45,918 bases of DNA from Nostoc sp. PA-18-2419 (GCF_005869855.1 NZ_SZNH01000002.1:182730-228647), one strand, 5' to 3'; positions 1 to 8,365 are shown, counted from the first letter of the stretch. Translations and numbers: made by a program. Notes: a model not told the origin generated them from the letters alone.

Positions 1-651
1 ACAAATTAAGCGCAAGACCAGTTCTAAGGCATTCTTGACATCACTGGCCTCGGCGATCGCTTGGGTTGTCAACAGCAGCAAACGGCTTTCATTTTCTGCT
101 TGCTTGCGTTCAGTAATATCTTTATTTTTAGCATCCACTAAAAGGCGATCGCTGGCCAAGGCTTTGTTGAGGGGAATTTCTGGAAAAATCTCTTTTATTT
201 GTCTTTGATAAATATTTAATTCAACTGTAAGCCTTTGACGTTCTTGAATTTCTTTTTTTAACTCTTTTTTTAATCTTTGGATGGTCAATTGATTTTGTAC
301 ACGTAACAAAACTTCTTTAGTTTTGAATGGTTGAGTAATATAATCAATCTCACTGAACTCAAAGATATTAGTTTGGGATAATTTATCTGAAGTGCCAAAA
401 AAAATTATTGGAATATTTTGAATTTTCTGGTTAGCTTTCAAATAATCATAAACTTGATAACTATCCATATCTGGCATGATCGCATTTAGCAAAATTAAAT
501 CAGCAGAAAAAACAAGCGCTTTGTTGATTGCTAGTTGTCCATAAATTAGACTTTTCACCTGATAACCTTGTTCTTTAAGGATATCTGATAAAAAATCTAA
601 ATTCTCTGAGTTATCATCAACTAATAAAATTTTGATTTTTTGAGTATCCAT
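1..651 (-). CDS. Receiver-domain signalling protein, N-terminal part (runs off the window edge)
   Basis: The gene starts at the ATG ending at 651 and stays open for 217 codons to the window edge. Residues 1-120 read as a CheY-like receiver (beta-1 ILLVDDN with Asp12/Asp13). They are followed by a coiled-coil linker (about 115-155) and then a segment containing ITERKQAENESRLLLLTTQA, which looks like the lead-in to a GAF or kinase module, so the whole protein is probably a hybrid sensor or receiver-kinase. The receiver is unusual. The phosphoacceptor position after LILL is Asn56 (codon 484-486), the conserved Lys before Pro-Phe is Gln107 (331-333), and the conserved Thr/Ser after beta-4 is Gly86. 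The first two normally carry out and signal phosphorylation, so this receiver probably does not work by ordinary phosphotransfer. No clear ribosome binding site is seen. The output domain lies outside the window. Confidence 0.75.
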   Translation of the reverse strand, partial: MDTQKIKILLVDDNSENLDFLSDILKEQGYQVKSLIYGQLAINKALVFSADLILLNAIMPDMDSYQVYDYLKANQKIQNIPIIFFGTSDKLSQTNIFEFSEIDYITQPFKTKEVLLRVQNQLTIQRLKKELKKEIQERQRLTVELNIYQRQIKEIFPEIPLNKALASDRLLVDAKNKDITERKQAENESRLLLLTTQAIAEASDVKNALELVLRLIC

Positions 652-1213
652 ATTAATGGTTGAGTGAATTTTTAATTATTAATAATTTTTTAAATAAAAC
701 TAAATAGAAAACTAGAAATTAAAAGTCAAACGAAATGAACTAAGTCAGCGCTAAGCCCAGCTAGGAAAGTATAGCTAAAGAAAATATCTCTTCCTTCCTC
801 GCTACTGTCTATTGCAAATATAGAAAAACATCTATAGTACTCATATTTGATTGCCTAAAAAATCTAAGTATATGTATGGCGTATTAAAATAGAGTCATAA
901 CGCACCAAAGACTTTGGACTACGTGTATTTCACGCAATCAAATATGAGTGCTATAAGAAATTAATCAAAAAATTTTTCTCTTTTAGACGCTGTAAAGGTT
1001 TATCAATAGGCTATACCCCTACCTCAATCTCCACTCCCTATTTTCAAAAGAGTCAATGATCAGAAAATCTTGCAACCAAACATAAAAAATGTTTCCTCCC
1101 TTACTCATGATTTTTAAGACAGGTCTGATATACCAATCATACTGGATTTATTCTCAATTCTGACTTCTTAATTCTTGAATTTTGAATTATGCTATTTTTC
1201 GAAAAAAATAAAT
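652..1213. other. AT-rich spacer with one inverted-repeat element
   Basis: About 560 bases separate the receiver gene from the prohibitin-like gene, both on the minus strand. Apart from the inverted-repeat element at 833-955 there is no convincing reading frame. The promoter of the receiver gene should lie at its left end, but I cannot place it. Confidence 0.5.
833..955. repeat. MITE-like inverted-repeat element, about 123 bp
   Basis: The 22-bp arm at 833-854 (TATAGTACTCATATTTGATT...) matches the reverse complement of 934-955 with one mismatch. The arms enclose about 79 bp with no coding potential and begin and end in TA. This is the form expected of a small non-autonomous transposable element. 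No transposase is nearby. It could instead be a transcribed hairpin. Confidence 0.5.
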
Positions 1214-2086
1214 TTAATTTTCCTCGAATTTCAACAATTCACTCAGATTTAATAATTTCGGAGTTTCTTTACTTACAATTAATGGCAGCTTACCATTCCA
1301 TTTTTCAATTGCTTGCCTTTGCAGTATTTCTGGAGTCAACCCATTGCGTAATAATCTGTGCGCTTCGGCCTCTCCTCTTGCTAAATTGACTTTAGCCTCA
1401 GCTTGTTTTGTTGCTTTTAAAGCAATATAAGAGGCTTGTTTTGCTTCTTGTTCAGCAATTTGCTTTGCCTCGACTGCTTCACTAAATTCTTCAGAAAAAT
1501 GAACATGAACAAGAGAAATATCATTAATTGCAACGTGATAGCTATTCAGCCTGCTACTTAGTGCATCATCTACTTCAGCTTTGACCTCTTTGCGCTTAGT
1601 AATAATTTCTTCAGCAGTATATTTTGCTATTACTGCTTTTAATACTTCTTCAATTGCTGGATTAATAATTCGGTCAATAACATTTTGCTCATCTCCAATT
1701 TCTTGAAAAATTGCATTTGCTTCTTGGGGAATAATATGCCAATTTAGAGCTACGTCTGTAAAAACATTTTGTAAATCTTTGGAAGAAGCTTCAGTATAAA
1801 TTTGTTGTTTTTGTACTCTGATACTCAATTTTTTCACAGTATTGTAGACAGGAATAATCAAGTGAATTCCTTCTCCTAATATTTGGCTTTGGACTTCACC
1901 AAATTTCATCAATACGCCACGTTCACCTGGATTTATAATTACACAAGGCGTGAGTAACAGAGTTATCAAAAACAAAAGAGCAGTCAGTTTACCAGCACGG
2001 TTGAAGTTTGGATTTTTTTTCATTTGACTGAAACATTTATGCCTCTTGCATACAGACTTTATAAGTTGTATGCTTGTTGTCGTCAT
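1214..2086 (-). CDS. Prohibitin/SPFH (band 7) family membrane protein
   Basis: The 290-residue protein has a membrane anchor at about 33-52 (AGKLTALLFLITLLL), then the SPFH start INPGERGVLMKFGEV, the typical GEGIHLIIPVYNTV segment and a long charged helix rich in Ala, Glu and Lys (about 205-245, EAKQIAEQEAKQASYIALKA). This is the prohibitin layout. Members form large ring-shaped membrane assemblies that act as scaffolds or chaperones; the partner here is unknown. The first ATG is used for the coordinates, but Met22 (ATG ending at 2023, MKKNPNFNRAG) gives a more usual short N-terminus and may be the real start. The gene stands alone, with long spacers on both sides. Confidence 0.85.
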   Translation of the reverse strand: MTTTSIQLIKSVCKRHKCFSQMKKNPNFNRAGKLTALLFLITLLLTPCVIINPGERGVLMKFGEVQSQILGEGIHLIIPVYNTVKKLSIRVQKQQIYTEASSKDLQNVFTDVALNWHIIPQEANAIFQEIGDEQNVIDRIINPAIEEVLKAVIAKYTAEEIITKRKEVKAEVDDALSSRLNSYHVAINDISLVHVHFSEEFSEAVEAKQIAEQEAKQASYIALKATKQAEAKVNLARGEAEAHRLLRNGLTPEILQRQAIEKWNGKLPLIVSKETPKLLNLSELLKFEEN

Positions 2087-2341
2087 ACTCTTATAACTTT
2101 GGCTCTAGGTCAATTGCTATTTCGCTTTAGCCAAGACCAGAGAGCAGTATTGTCAATAAATAATAAATTTTAAGTGAGTGGTTAATCTATTCAAAAAGAT
2201 AAAGTTTAAATTTTATATAACAAAATACTAATATATGAATTGATAAATATAAAAAGTGAAAAAATTTGCTTCGGTTACCAGATATTCATGTCTTACCGCA
2301 CTTGCTACAGGCAACTAAGTCAGCTATTAGTGTATACTTGA

Positions 2342-2376
2342 CTACCCTAGCTTGAAGAGAGTCAAGGTTAGGGTAG
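2342..2376. terminator. Hairpin downstream of the ADP-ribosylglycohydrolase gene
   Basis: CTACCCTA (2342-2349) pairs with TAGGGTAG (2369-2376), and inside it CTTGA pairs with TCAAG around an AGAGAG loop. It lies about 58 bases past the end of the minus-strand operon, so it may end or stabilise that transcript. There is no T-run on the minus side. The rest of 2087-2433 is AT-rich, with no gene seen. Confidence 0.4.
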
Positions 2377-2433
2377 CTTGAATATTCATTTAAAGTACTA
2401 TAATAACATCGAAAAGCCGTAGTATCTTAAAAG

Positions 2434-3279
2434 CTAAATTTGCCCTGAAATGACCAAATTCATCAGTTGCAGATCTAGCTGAATCAGGTAATCTCGGCCG
2501 TAAGCTCCATTTTCTAAGTTTGTTACGAGATGCTGGGGGATATCTTGGGTAATTTCCTCGCTACAAGAACCTGCGGCCAGTGCGATCGCCGCTACTGTAT
2601 CTACATCCCCAGTAAAAGCGATACAATCTTGTAAAAGTTTACTGGTGCTGTCGTTCCGCATTACCGCAGTAATTGCTGCTCTGACACTCATCCAGCCTTT
2701 AGATTTCACTTCACCGCGCCACGGTTTGGACCACTGTCCAGATACATAAGTTTCTAAAAACTCTGCTAATTTACTTTTTGCTCCCAGTCGATAAATAAAA
2801 TAATGTGACATCAGGGCAGCGGCAACAGCAGCATCGATCCCATCTGGTGTATTATGAGTGATTGCGGCTTGAATAGTTGCCGCCTCAATGACTTTTTCTG
2901 GTGTTGGATAAATGCCAATCGGTCCTGCACGCATCGCAGCCCCGCTTTTGTCACTGTCAGGGCGAATTTTTTGGAGAAATTCTGCTCCATTTTGGATTTG
3001 TACTAAAAAATGGTAAAAGTTTCTGGCATATCCTTCTCTAGGGTCCCGTTTGAAGCCTCTAACGAAGCTTTCGGCTAAAACTTCTGGTGTCCAGGCTGCT
3101 TGAGTGACAATTACTTCGGCAATAGCAATACTCATCTGAGTATCGTCTGTGTATCTGCCAGGAATGAGTCTAAAACGCGGGTGTTGCACGTATCGACTCA
3201 AATCATTGCTAACAATCATTTCGTCAGCATATTCAAAGCCTGCACCGTAGGCATCTGCGATCGCTAACTCTAGCAGCAT
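2434..3279 (-). CDS. ADP-ribosylglycohydrolase (DraG/ARH family)
   Basis: The 281-residue protein starts directly in the ARH fold (LAIADAYGAGFEYA). It has the first metal-binding cluster YTDDTQMS (Thr44-Asp45-Asp46-Thr47) and the second, GDVDTVAAIALAAG (Asp225, Asp227, Thr228). In this family these residues hold two Mg ions and cleave ADP-ribose from proteins or small conjugates. The length is close to the usual 280-350 residues. The stop of the upstream Nudix gene is only 7 bases before this start, so the two are probably cotranscribed. The substrate is not predictable; the DraG role of reactivating nitrogenase reductase is possible in a diazotroph but not shown. Confidence 0.85.
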   Translation of the reverse strand: MLLELAIADAYGAGFEYADEMIVSNDLSRYVQHPRFRLIPGRYTDDTQMSIAIAEVIVTQAAWTPEVLAESFVRGFKRDPREGYARNFYHFLVQIQNGAEFLQKIRPDSDKSGAAMRAGPIGIYPTPEKVIEAATIQAAITHNTPDGIDAAVAAALMSHYFIYRLGAKSKLAEFLETYVSGQWSKPWRGEVKSKGWMSVRAAITAVMRNDSTSKLLQDCIAFTGDVDTVAAIALAAGSCSEEITQDIPQHLVTNLENGAYGRDYLIQLDLQLMNLVISGQI

Positions 3280-3286
3280 ACTCGTA

Positions 3287-3835
3287 TTACATTAAAAATG
3301 GACGTGCCAGAAAAAAGCTAGAAATTGATTTAGCATCTATTAACTCTCCTTGAAGAATAGCTTTTTCTAATTCCTCAGGCGTCAAAAATACAGTTTCGAT
3401 ATCCTCGTCTTCATCTTGAACTTGAGGTGTTTCCAGCTTTTGTAAATCTTGAGCCAGAAAAGCATAAATAATTTCATCAGAATAACCAGGCGCTAGGAAA
3501 AATTCTCCTAGTTTGTGCCATTTTTGGGCGCTGTAGCCAGTTTCTTCCTCAATTTCCCGCTGTACTGTCTCTAAAGGATCTTCGTTGTATTCCACAGTTC
3601 CGGCTGGAAATTCTAATATCCGTCCCTGAACTGCAAAACGATACTGGCGCACGAGTACTAGTTTACCTTCTGGCGTCATCGGCACAGCTAAAGCACCACC
3701 TGGATGACGAATACACTCCCATTCTCCTTCCGCTTTATTGGGTAAACGCAGGCGATTGACTTCAAAATCAAACTTGCGTCCTTTATAAAATAAGCGTTGT
3801 TTCAACAGTTGTGGTAATTCTCTACCTAATGGCAT
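3287..3835 (-). CDS. Nudix hydrolase, ADP-ribose pyrophosphatase type
   Basis: Residues 79-101 form a complete Nudix box, G-x5-E-x7-R-E-U-x-E-E-x-G-U (GTVEYNEDPLETVQREIEEE followed by TGY), which binds the catalytic Mg ions. The preceding segment, VRQYRFAVQGRILEFPAG, is typical of the ADP-ribose pyrophosphatase branch, which splits ADP-ribose to AMP and ribose 5-phosphate. The 182-residue length fits. It sits 7 bases upstream of an ADP-ribosylglycohydrolase, whose product would be this enzyme's substrate. It could also act on other nucleoside diphosphate sugars. Confidence 0.87.
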   Translation of the reverse strand: MPLGRELPQLLKQRLFYKGRKFDFEVNRLRLPNKAEGEWECIRHPGGALAVPMTPEGKLVLVRQYRFAVQGRILEFPAGTVEYNEDPLETVQREIEEETGYSAQKWHKLGEFFLAPGYSDEIIYAFLAQDLQKLETPQVQDEDEDIETVFLTPEELEKAILQGELIDAKSISSFFLARPFLM

Positions 3836-3903
3836 AGTTAAAAATCTGACTATCTGTAAATACAGAGGTAAAATCAGCCTTCCTGTACGTTGATGGATGG
3901 TGA

Positions 3904-4461
3904 TTATAATTGCCCATCGATTAAATGTACATCAGAATAGTCTACCTCTTTGAGCAGTTCTTTAATAACATACCCAGAAACAGGTTCTACCCAATCTGAG
4001 GCAATTTCTGCAAGTGGAACTAATACAAAAGCTCGATCCCGCATTCTCGGATGGGGAATTTGCAGATTTGGTGTGTCCACAATTAAGTCATCATATAATA
4101 ACAAATCCAAATCTAGTGATCGTGGCCCCCAGCGTTCTTGGCGTACCCGCCCAAATTGTTGTTCAACGGCTAATAAATTTTCTAATAACTCCTGGGGTAG
4201 TATTTCTACTTGTAATGTAATGCACCCATTTAAATAATCTGGTTGTGGTGGTCCTACGGCTTTAGTTTTATACCAATTGGATTTAGCTGCTAAAAAAATA
4301 CCTGGGGTTTGGGTTAAAGTTGCGATCGCTGCTTCTAATATTGCCTGTGAATCTCCTAGATTACTACCAAGGGCAACGGCGCTTTTGGCACGTCTTAGCC
4401 AAGGCAAGCCTTCTTCTGGTTCTTGAGGATATTTTGCCGCACCTGTTGTAGAAAATGTCAA
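3904..4461 (-). CDS. folK: 2-amino-4-hydroxy-6-hydroxymethyldihydropteridine diphosphokinase
   Basis: The protein transfers pyrophosphate from ATP to the pterin in folate synthesis. The HPPK core begins at about residue 28 with VALGSNLGDS. Further family motifs follow: GPPQPDYLNGCITLQ, then FGRVRQERWGPRSLDLDLLL (substrate- and Mg-binding), then IPHPRMRDRAFVLVPLAEI. The 185-residue length includes about 25 residues before the core; a later start inside this leader is possible, since no strong ribosome binding site is visible. It is the first of three minus-strand genes, 68 bases ahead of the Nudix gene, and is divergent from the penicillin-binding protein gene. Confidence 0.93.
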   Translation of the reverse strand: MTFSTTGAAKYPQEPEEGLPWLRRAKSAVALGSNLGDSQAILEAAIATLTQTPGIFLAAKSNWYKTKAVGPPQPDYLNGCITLQVEILPQELLENLLAVEQQFGRVRQERWGPRSLDLDLLLYDDLIVDTPNLQIPHPRMRDRAFVLVPLAEIASDWVEPVSGYVIKELLKEVDYSDVHLIDGQL

Positions 4462-4860
4462 TAGTTTTAATATTCCAAAGAAATCAAAAGATTTAATATC
4501 CCAACCATTATGCTTACTCAGGTTTAATTTTATATATAGTATATTATTATACTTATTTATTTATGATTCGGAATTCTTCTTGATAGTGAATTGAGTTAAT
4601 TATTTATGGGATATTATACTAACACAACGTGGTGCTATAACCCCAAAGCTTATTGATGGTGGTTAAGTAGTTACTACTTCGATCAAGGAACTGATGTGGG
4701 GAAGCTGACCTCCTGGTTCAAGCCAAGACCAACTAATTTGAGTGACTCTAACGAGGAACCGCGATTGCGGCCTGGTAATCATCATTAACATGAGGAATCC
4801 ACAACAAATGAAAGCTTACCACCAGCACATGTGGCACAGGCGAGGTAGTTACTGAGCAAA
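4462..4860. other. Divergent spacer between folK and the PBP gene, with a possible structured leader
   Basis: Both genes must have their promoters in these 399 bases. The part nearest folK is very AT-rich (4515-4565). The part nearest the PBP gene is richer in GC. It contains a perfect inverted repeat AAGTAG-TTA-CTACTT (4665-4679), a short hairpin CCGC-GATT-GCGG (4759-4770), and a second copy of GTAGTTACT just before the PBP start (4845-4853). This suggests a long transcribed leader or operator, but no known riboswitch was recognised. Confidence 0.35.
4790..4855 (+). CDS. Possible 21-residue leader peptide upstream of the PBP gene
   Basis: A short frame, ATG at 4790 to TGA at 4853-4855, encodes MRNPQQMKAYHQHMWHRRGS plus Tyr. 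It stops 5 bases before the ATG of the penicillin-binding protein gene, a spacing that would allow translational coupling. It has no visible ribosome binding site and may be chance. Confidence 0.2.
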   Translation: MRNPQQMKAYHQHMWHRRGSY

Positions 4861-7128
4861 ATGAAAATCTTACCATCAAGAATTAGGGTTGATCGGGCAA
4901 CTGGCAATAAACCAATCTATCGTCGCATCTGGTTTTGGGCAGGTTTGGGCGTGGGTGGTGGGATAGTTGCCTCGATTTACGGCATCAGTGTAATAGATCG
5001 GACTTTGCCAGATAAAGCCGAGCTGAATGCTGTGGTTAGAGAGCAAACACTGACTATTAAAGCTGCGGATGGTAGCATACTACAACAACAAGGTGAAGCG
5101 ACCAGAGAACAGCTAAAGCTCGAGCAAATACCAGATAATTTAAAAAAAGCTTTCATAGCCTCAGAAGATAGAAGATTTCAGCAACATAACGGAGTCGATC
5201 CTCAAGGGATTCTCAGAGCAAGTTTGAGTAATTTGCGATCGCAAGGTGTGGTAGAAGGTGGTAGCACTATCACGCAACAATTAGCCCGGATTCTGTTCTT
5301 GAAACAAGAGCAGACAATCTGGCGCAAACTTAAAGAAATTCGTTTAGCACAAAAAATAGAGTCAGAATTAACCAAAGATCAGATTCTAGAGCGTTATCTG
5401 AATCTGGTTTACTTGGGAGGTGGTGCTTACGGTGTCACAGATGCCGCTTGGGTATACTTTAGTAAATCCCCAGATCAACTTTCTCTAGCCGAAATGGCAA
5501 CGATTGCTGGATTGGCTCCTGCACCAAGTTTATACGCCCCAGACAAGAATCCTGAAGCTGCCAAACAGCGGCGAAACTTGGTATTGCAGCGGATGCAAGA
5601 AGAAAAATTTATTACACCCCAGCAAAGGCAAGCAGCCGTCCAAGAACCGCTGACGCTCAAAACCAGTTTACCCAAGCGACTGGAAGTAGAGTCACCCTAC
5701 TTTACTACCTACATCCAGAAAGAATTACCGAAGTACGTTTCTGCTGATGTGTTGTCTGGTGGAGGTTTAGTAGTGGAAACGACCTTGAACCCAACCTGGC
5801 AGAAAGCAGCAGAACAAGCAGTTGCCAAAACCTTGCGAAATCAAGGAAGTTGGGAGAACTTTAAAGAAGCGTCAATGGTTGCTATCGATCCCCGCAATGG
5901 TGATATTAAGGCAATGGTGGGGGGAAAAGACTTTGGCAAAAACCAGTTTAATCGCGTCACCCAAGCACAGCGGCAGCCAGGATCGACATTTAAAGGATTT
6001 GTTTATGCAACTGCGATCGCTAGTGGCAAAAGCCCCTACGATAGCTACGAGGATACACCCTTTGTTGTAGATGGCTACGAACCAAAAAACTATGGGAAAA
6101 ACTTCCACGGCTCAATGAGCATGAGAGATGCTCTCACCCGCTCGATTAATATAATTGCGGTAAAGGTGTTGATTGACGTAGGCTTTACCCCAACAATTAA
6201 ACTTGCCCATGATATGGGAATTAAATCTGAACTTAAGCCGACTTATTCCCTAGCTCTCGGCTCGAATGAAGTGAATCTCCTAGAATTGACCAGCGCCTAC
6301 GGTAGTTTTGCCACCCAAGGATTGCACACAGAGCCTCATGGTATCACTCGCATCATCAACCGTGAAGGAAAAGTGATTTGGTCAGCTAATTTCAAATCTA
6401 AACGCGCCCTTGATGCTGACAGTGCCGCCATCATGACCTGGATGCTACGCAACGTTGTAGAAGAAGGAACTGGTGGTGCCGCTCAACTAGATAATAGACC
6501 TGTTGCTGGCAAGACCGGCACTTCCGATGAAGCCCGCGATTTGTGGTTCATTGGTTATATTCCCCAACTAGTGGCAGGAGTTTGGCTAGGTAACGATAAC
6601 AACCATCCCACAGATGGCAGCAGTGGTAGCGCCGCTTATACCTGGCATGAATTCATGGAAAAAGCAGTGGAAGGAATGCCAGTAGAAAAGTTTCCCAAAC
6701 GACCTAAATTAGAAGGTCGCAAAGGCAGCATCAAAGCCCAGTCAATCAAGCCCAAACAAGTGCTGAATCGTTCTATTTCCTCTGATGATGATGAATCACA
6801 GCAGGAAACAACTTCTAGAAATTCCGAAGATAGCGGCTCGTCTAGCAGGCGTAGAAGCAGGAGAAGATATTATCAACAAGAAGAACAGCAATCAAGTAAC
6901 GACTATACCCCAAGAAGGAGAAGACGCGATCGCAGCAGTGAAGAATCAACTTCGAGTAAGTCTTCACAGGAGTCAGCTGCTCCACGGCAGCGCTCTAGAA
7001 GAGTAGAATCAGATTCTCCTCCACCTCGAAGAACTCGCCGCTCCTTGCCTCGTGCAAATAATTCCGGTTCATCAGATTCATCATCGCAACCATCCTGGCG
7101 GGATAGACTTAAACCTTCTCAGGAATAA
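4861..7128 (+). CDS. Class A penicillin-binding protein (PBP1A type), bifunctional
   Basis: The enzyme polymerises glycan strands and cross-links peptides in peptidoglycan, anchored in the inner membrane by a segment at about 23-45. The GT51 glycosyltransferase domain has the catalytic Glu102 in SEDRRFQQHNGVD and the GGSTITQQLAR motif (133-143). The transpeptidase domain has the nucleophile Ser375 in GSTFK, SIN at 428-430 and KTGTS at 551-555. The 755-residue length is normal for the class. From about residue 620 to the end the protein is a Ser-, Arg- and Gln-rich low-complexity tail, probably disordered. GAGG lies about 13 bases before the ATG. Cyanobacteria carry several such genes; which paralogue this is cannot be decided here. 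Confidence 0.93.
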   Translation: MKILPSRIRVDRATGNKPIYRRIWFWAGLGVGGGIVASIYGISVIDRTLPDKAELNAVVREQTLTIKAADGSILQQQGEATREQLKLEQIPDNLKKAFIASEDRRFQQHNGVDPQGILRASLSNLRSQGVVEGGSTITQQLARILFLKQEQTIWRKLKEIRLAQKIESELTKDQILERYLNLVYLGGGAYGVTDAAWVYFSKSPDQLSLAEMATIAGLAPAPSLYAPDKNPEAAKQRRNLVLQRMQEEKFITPQQRQAAVQEPLTLKTSLPKRLEVESPYFTTYIQKELPKYVSADVLSGGGLVVETTLNPTWQKAAEQAVAKTLRNQGSWENFKEASMVAIDPRNGDIKAMVGGKDFGKNQFNRVTQAQRQPGSTFKGFVYATAIASGKSPYDSYEDTPFVVDGYEPKNYGKNFHGSMSMRDALTRSINIIAVKVLIDVGFTPTIKLAHDMGIKSELKPTYSLALGSNEVNLLELTSAYGSFATQGLHTEPHGITRIINREGKVIWSANFKSKRALDADSAAIMTWMLRNVVEEGTGGAAQLDNRPVAGKTGTSDEARDLWFIGYIPQLVAGVWLGNDNNHPTDGSSGSAAYTWHEFMEKAVEGMPVEKFPKRPKLEGRKGSIKAQSIKPKQVLNRSISSDDDESQQETTSRNSEDSGSSSRRRSRRRYYQQEEQQSSNDYTPRRRRRDRSSEESTSSKSSQESAAPRQRSRRVESDSPPPRRTRRSLPRANNSGSSDSSSQPSWRDRLKPSQE

Positions 7129-7132
7129 ATTG

Positions 7133-7200
7133 AGCATAGGGCATAGGGAAGAGGACATAACATAGATGGGGACATAGGCAAACAAGAAGATGGAGGACAA
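7133..7200. repeat. Short degenerate repeats of CATAGGG type
   Basis: Downstream of the PBP gene the sequence repeats variants of CATAGGG and ACATAG (GCATAGGGCATAGGGAAGAG and onward). This is a short tandem repeat of the sort scattered through genomes of filamentous cyanobacteria. The rest of 7129-7420 shows no gene; it must hold the promoter of the next gene. Confidence 0.45.
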
Positions 7201-7420
7201 AAATAGAAGTTACCAATGTCGGTTTTTGACAATCAAAACTTCCGAAGAAAGACTTATTGCCAGTTGTCCCCTGATCTCCCTTATCCATGCGTTAGAGAAT
7301 TTCCCACTCCCCTCTGTTCCCTCTGCAAGATGAGGTTGCTCAAACTACAGGGGGATGTTAGGTGATAAGCTGATTTTATATTGTGTTTAAAACTGTTACC
7401 TAGCCTTGGAGAATACACCC

Positions 7421-7648
7421 ATGCATTTATTGATGCAAGCAGCAGCACAAAGTGCGGCTAATGCTCCTCATTTTCCTTATGCTTTTACCTTAGTATATGT
7501 CGTTGGTTTTGTTGCTGCTGTAACTATTGGTTCAATTGCCTGGTACAACTCAAAACGCCCCGCAGGTTGGGAAAGTAAAGAGCGTCCTGATTTTGTACCT
7601 AAGGTTAATAAAGAAGAAACTCCAGGTGTCGGTGAACCGGAGTCATAA
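7421..7648 (+). CDS. Small membrane protein, probable photosystem II assembly protein Psb35
   Basis: The 75-residue protein has a short N-terminal stretch, one clear membrane segment (about 20-43, FTLVYVVGFVAAVTIGSIAW) and a charged C-terminus (YNSKRPAGWESKERPDFVPK). From memory this matches the cyanobacterial Ssl2148/Psb35 family, which binds the CP47 assembly module with high-light-inducible proteins; I could not check this. The ATG at 7421 is preferred because GGAG lies at 7408-7411. The frame also allows an upstream TTG at 7406, which would swallow that ribosome binding site. If not Psb35, it is still a conserved-looking thylakoid-type single-span protein. Confidence 0.6.
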   Translation: MHLLMQAAAQSAANAPHFPYAFTLVYVVGFVAAVTIGSIAWYNSKRPAGWESKERPDFVPKVNKEETPGVGEPES

Positions 7649-7738
7649 ACAAAGTAATAGTGCTGAGTCTGAGCTAGGGTTAGCCCTTGGCAGTCTATCC
7701 TTGGAAAAAGTTGGGCTGCTTCTTTGTCCTTTTGGTTT

Positions 7739-7780
7739 GGGGGTTCACAGTCGACGGAAACCGCCAAGACTGTAACCCCC
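7739..7780. terminator. Long hairpin between two convergent genes
   Basis: GGGGGTTCACAGTC (7739-7752) pairs with GACTGTAACCCCC (7768-7780) with a single bulged C, and a small CGG/CCG stem lies in the loop. It sits between the end of the Psb35-like gene (7648) and the end of the TerB-like gene (7886). It could therefore end transcription from both sides, although neither side has a clear T-run. Confidence 0.5.
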
Positions 7781-7885
7781 TCACTACAAAGTGTTTATGG
7801 CAAAAGTTGCCGTTAAAGACTTCTGGCTCAGTAGTGAGTAAAAATTCCCAACTCGAACTCTTAGGGACTGACAAATAAAAAATCG

Positions 7886-8308
7886 TTAGTTTTGAACTTC
7901 AACCCAACGGCGGTAAAGCTTTTGAATTTGTTTGAGAAGTTGAGTGTGAGCCGGTTGAGTTGGTTGATTTAGCTTAGTGATGTCCTGCAATTCGGTCAGG
8001 AGTTTAGCTTCTTCGATCGCTACTTCGCCATCGCTGTAAATCAAGCCACTAATGGCTTCAATTAAATTTTCACAGTCTTGCAGGCTAGGGCGATCGCCTA
8101 AATACTCCCTGACCCACTCATAACACTCTTTTGGCTGTACGGGAACTAATTCGTACAGCCAAGGCTTAATTTCTGGGTCGTTAGCTAAACCTTTTGCTTG
8201 AGCTATTTCGCGGAGATACTGCCGTTCCTCTGGTTGGATTCTGCCATCGAGCCAAGCGGCTCCGATCAGAATCTTAACTAAGTTCTTCACATTGGAATGG
8301 GTAACCAT
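7886..8308 (-). CDS. TerB-like (tellurite-resistance TerB fold) protein
   Basis: The 140-residue protein shows the two related helical halves of the TerB/DjlA fold. These are KNLVKILIGAAWLDGRIQPEE with YLREIAQAKG near the start, and LIEAISGLIYSDGEVAIEEA near 82-101. The acidic D-G-x-[I/V]-x-x-E-E pattern is the family's metal-binding signature. Its precise role is unknown; similar cyanobacterial proteins are widespread and not tied to tellurite. It follows rsmB on the same strand with a gap of 57 bases and may share its transcript. Confidence 0.75.
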   Translation of the reverse strand: MVTHSNVKNLVKILIGAAWLDGRIQPEERQYLREIAQAKGLANDPEIKPWLYELVPVQPKECYEWVREYLGDRPSLQDCENLIEAISGLIYSDGEVAIEEAKLLTELQDITKLNQPTQPAHTQLLKQIQKLYRRWVEVQN

Positions 8309-8365
8309 TGTTGCCCCCTCTGGTAGATTCAGGCTTCCACCAAATCGTACAATCCCAAACAGTAT

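Noticed and set aside
4705..4730. GGTTCAAGCCAAGACC looking like a tRNA T-arm
   Set aside because: No acceptor stem, anticodon arm or D-arm can be folded around it.
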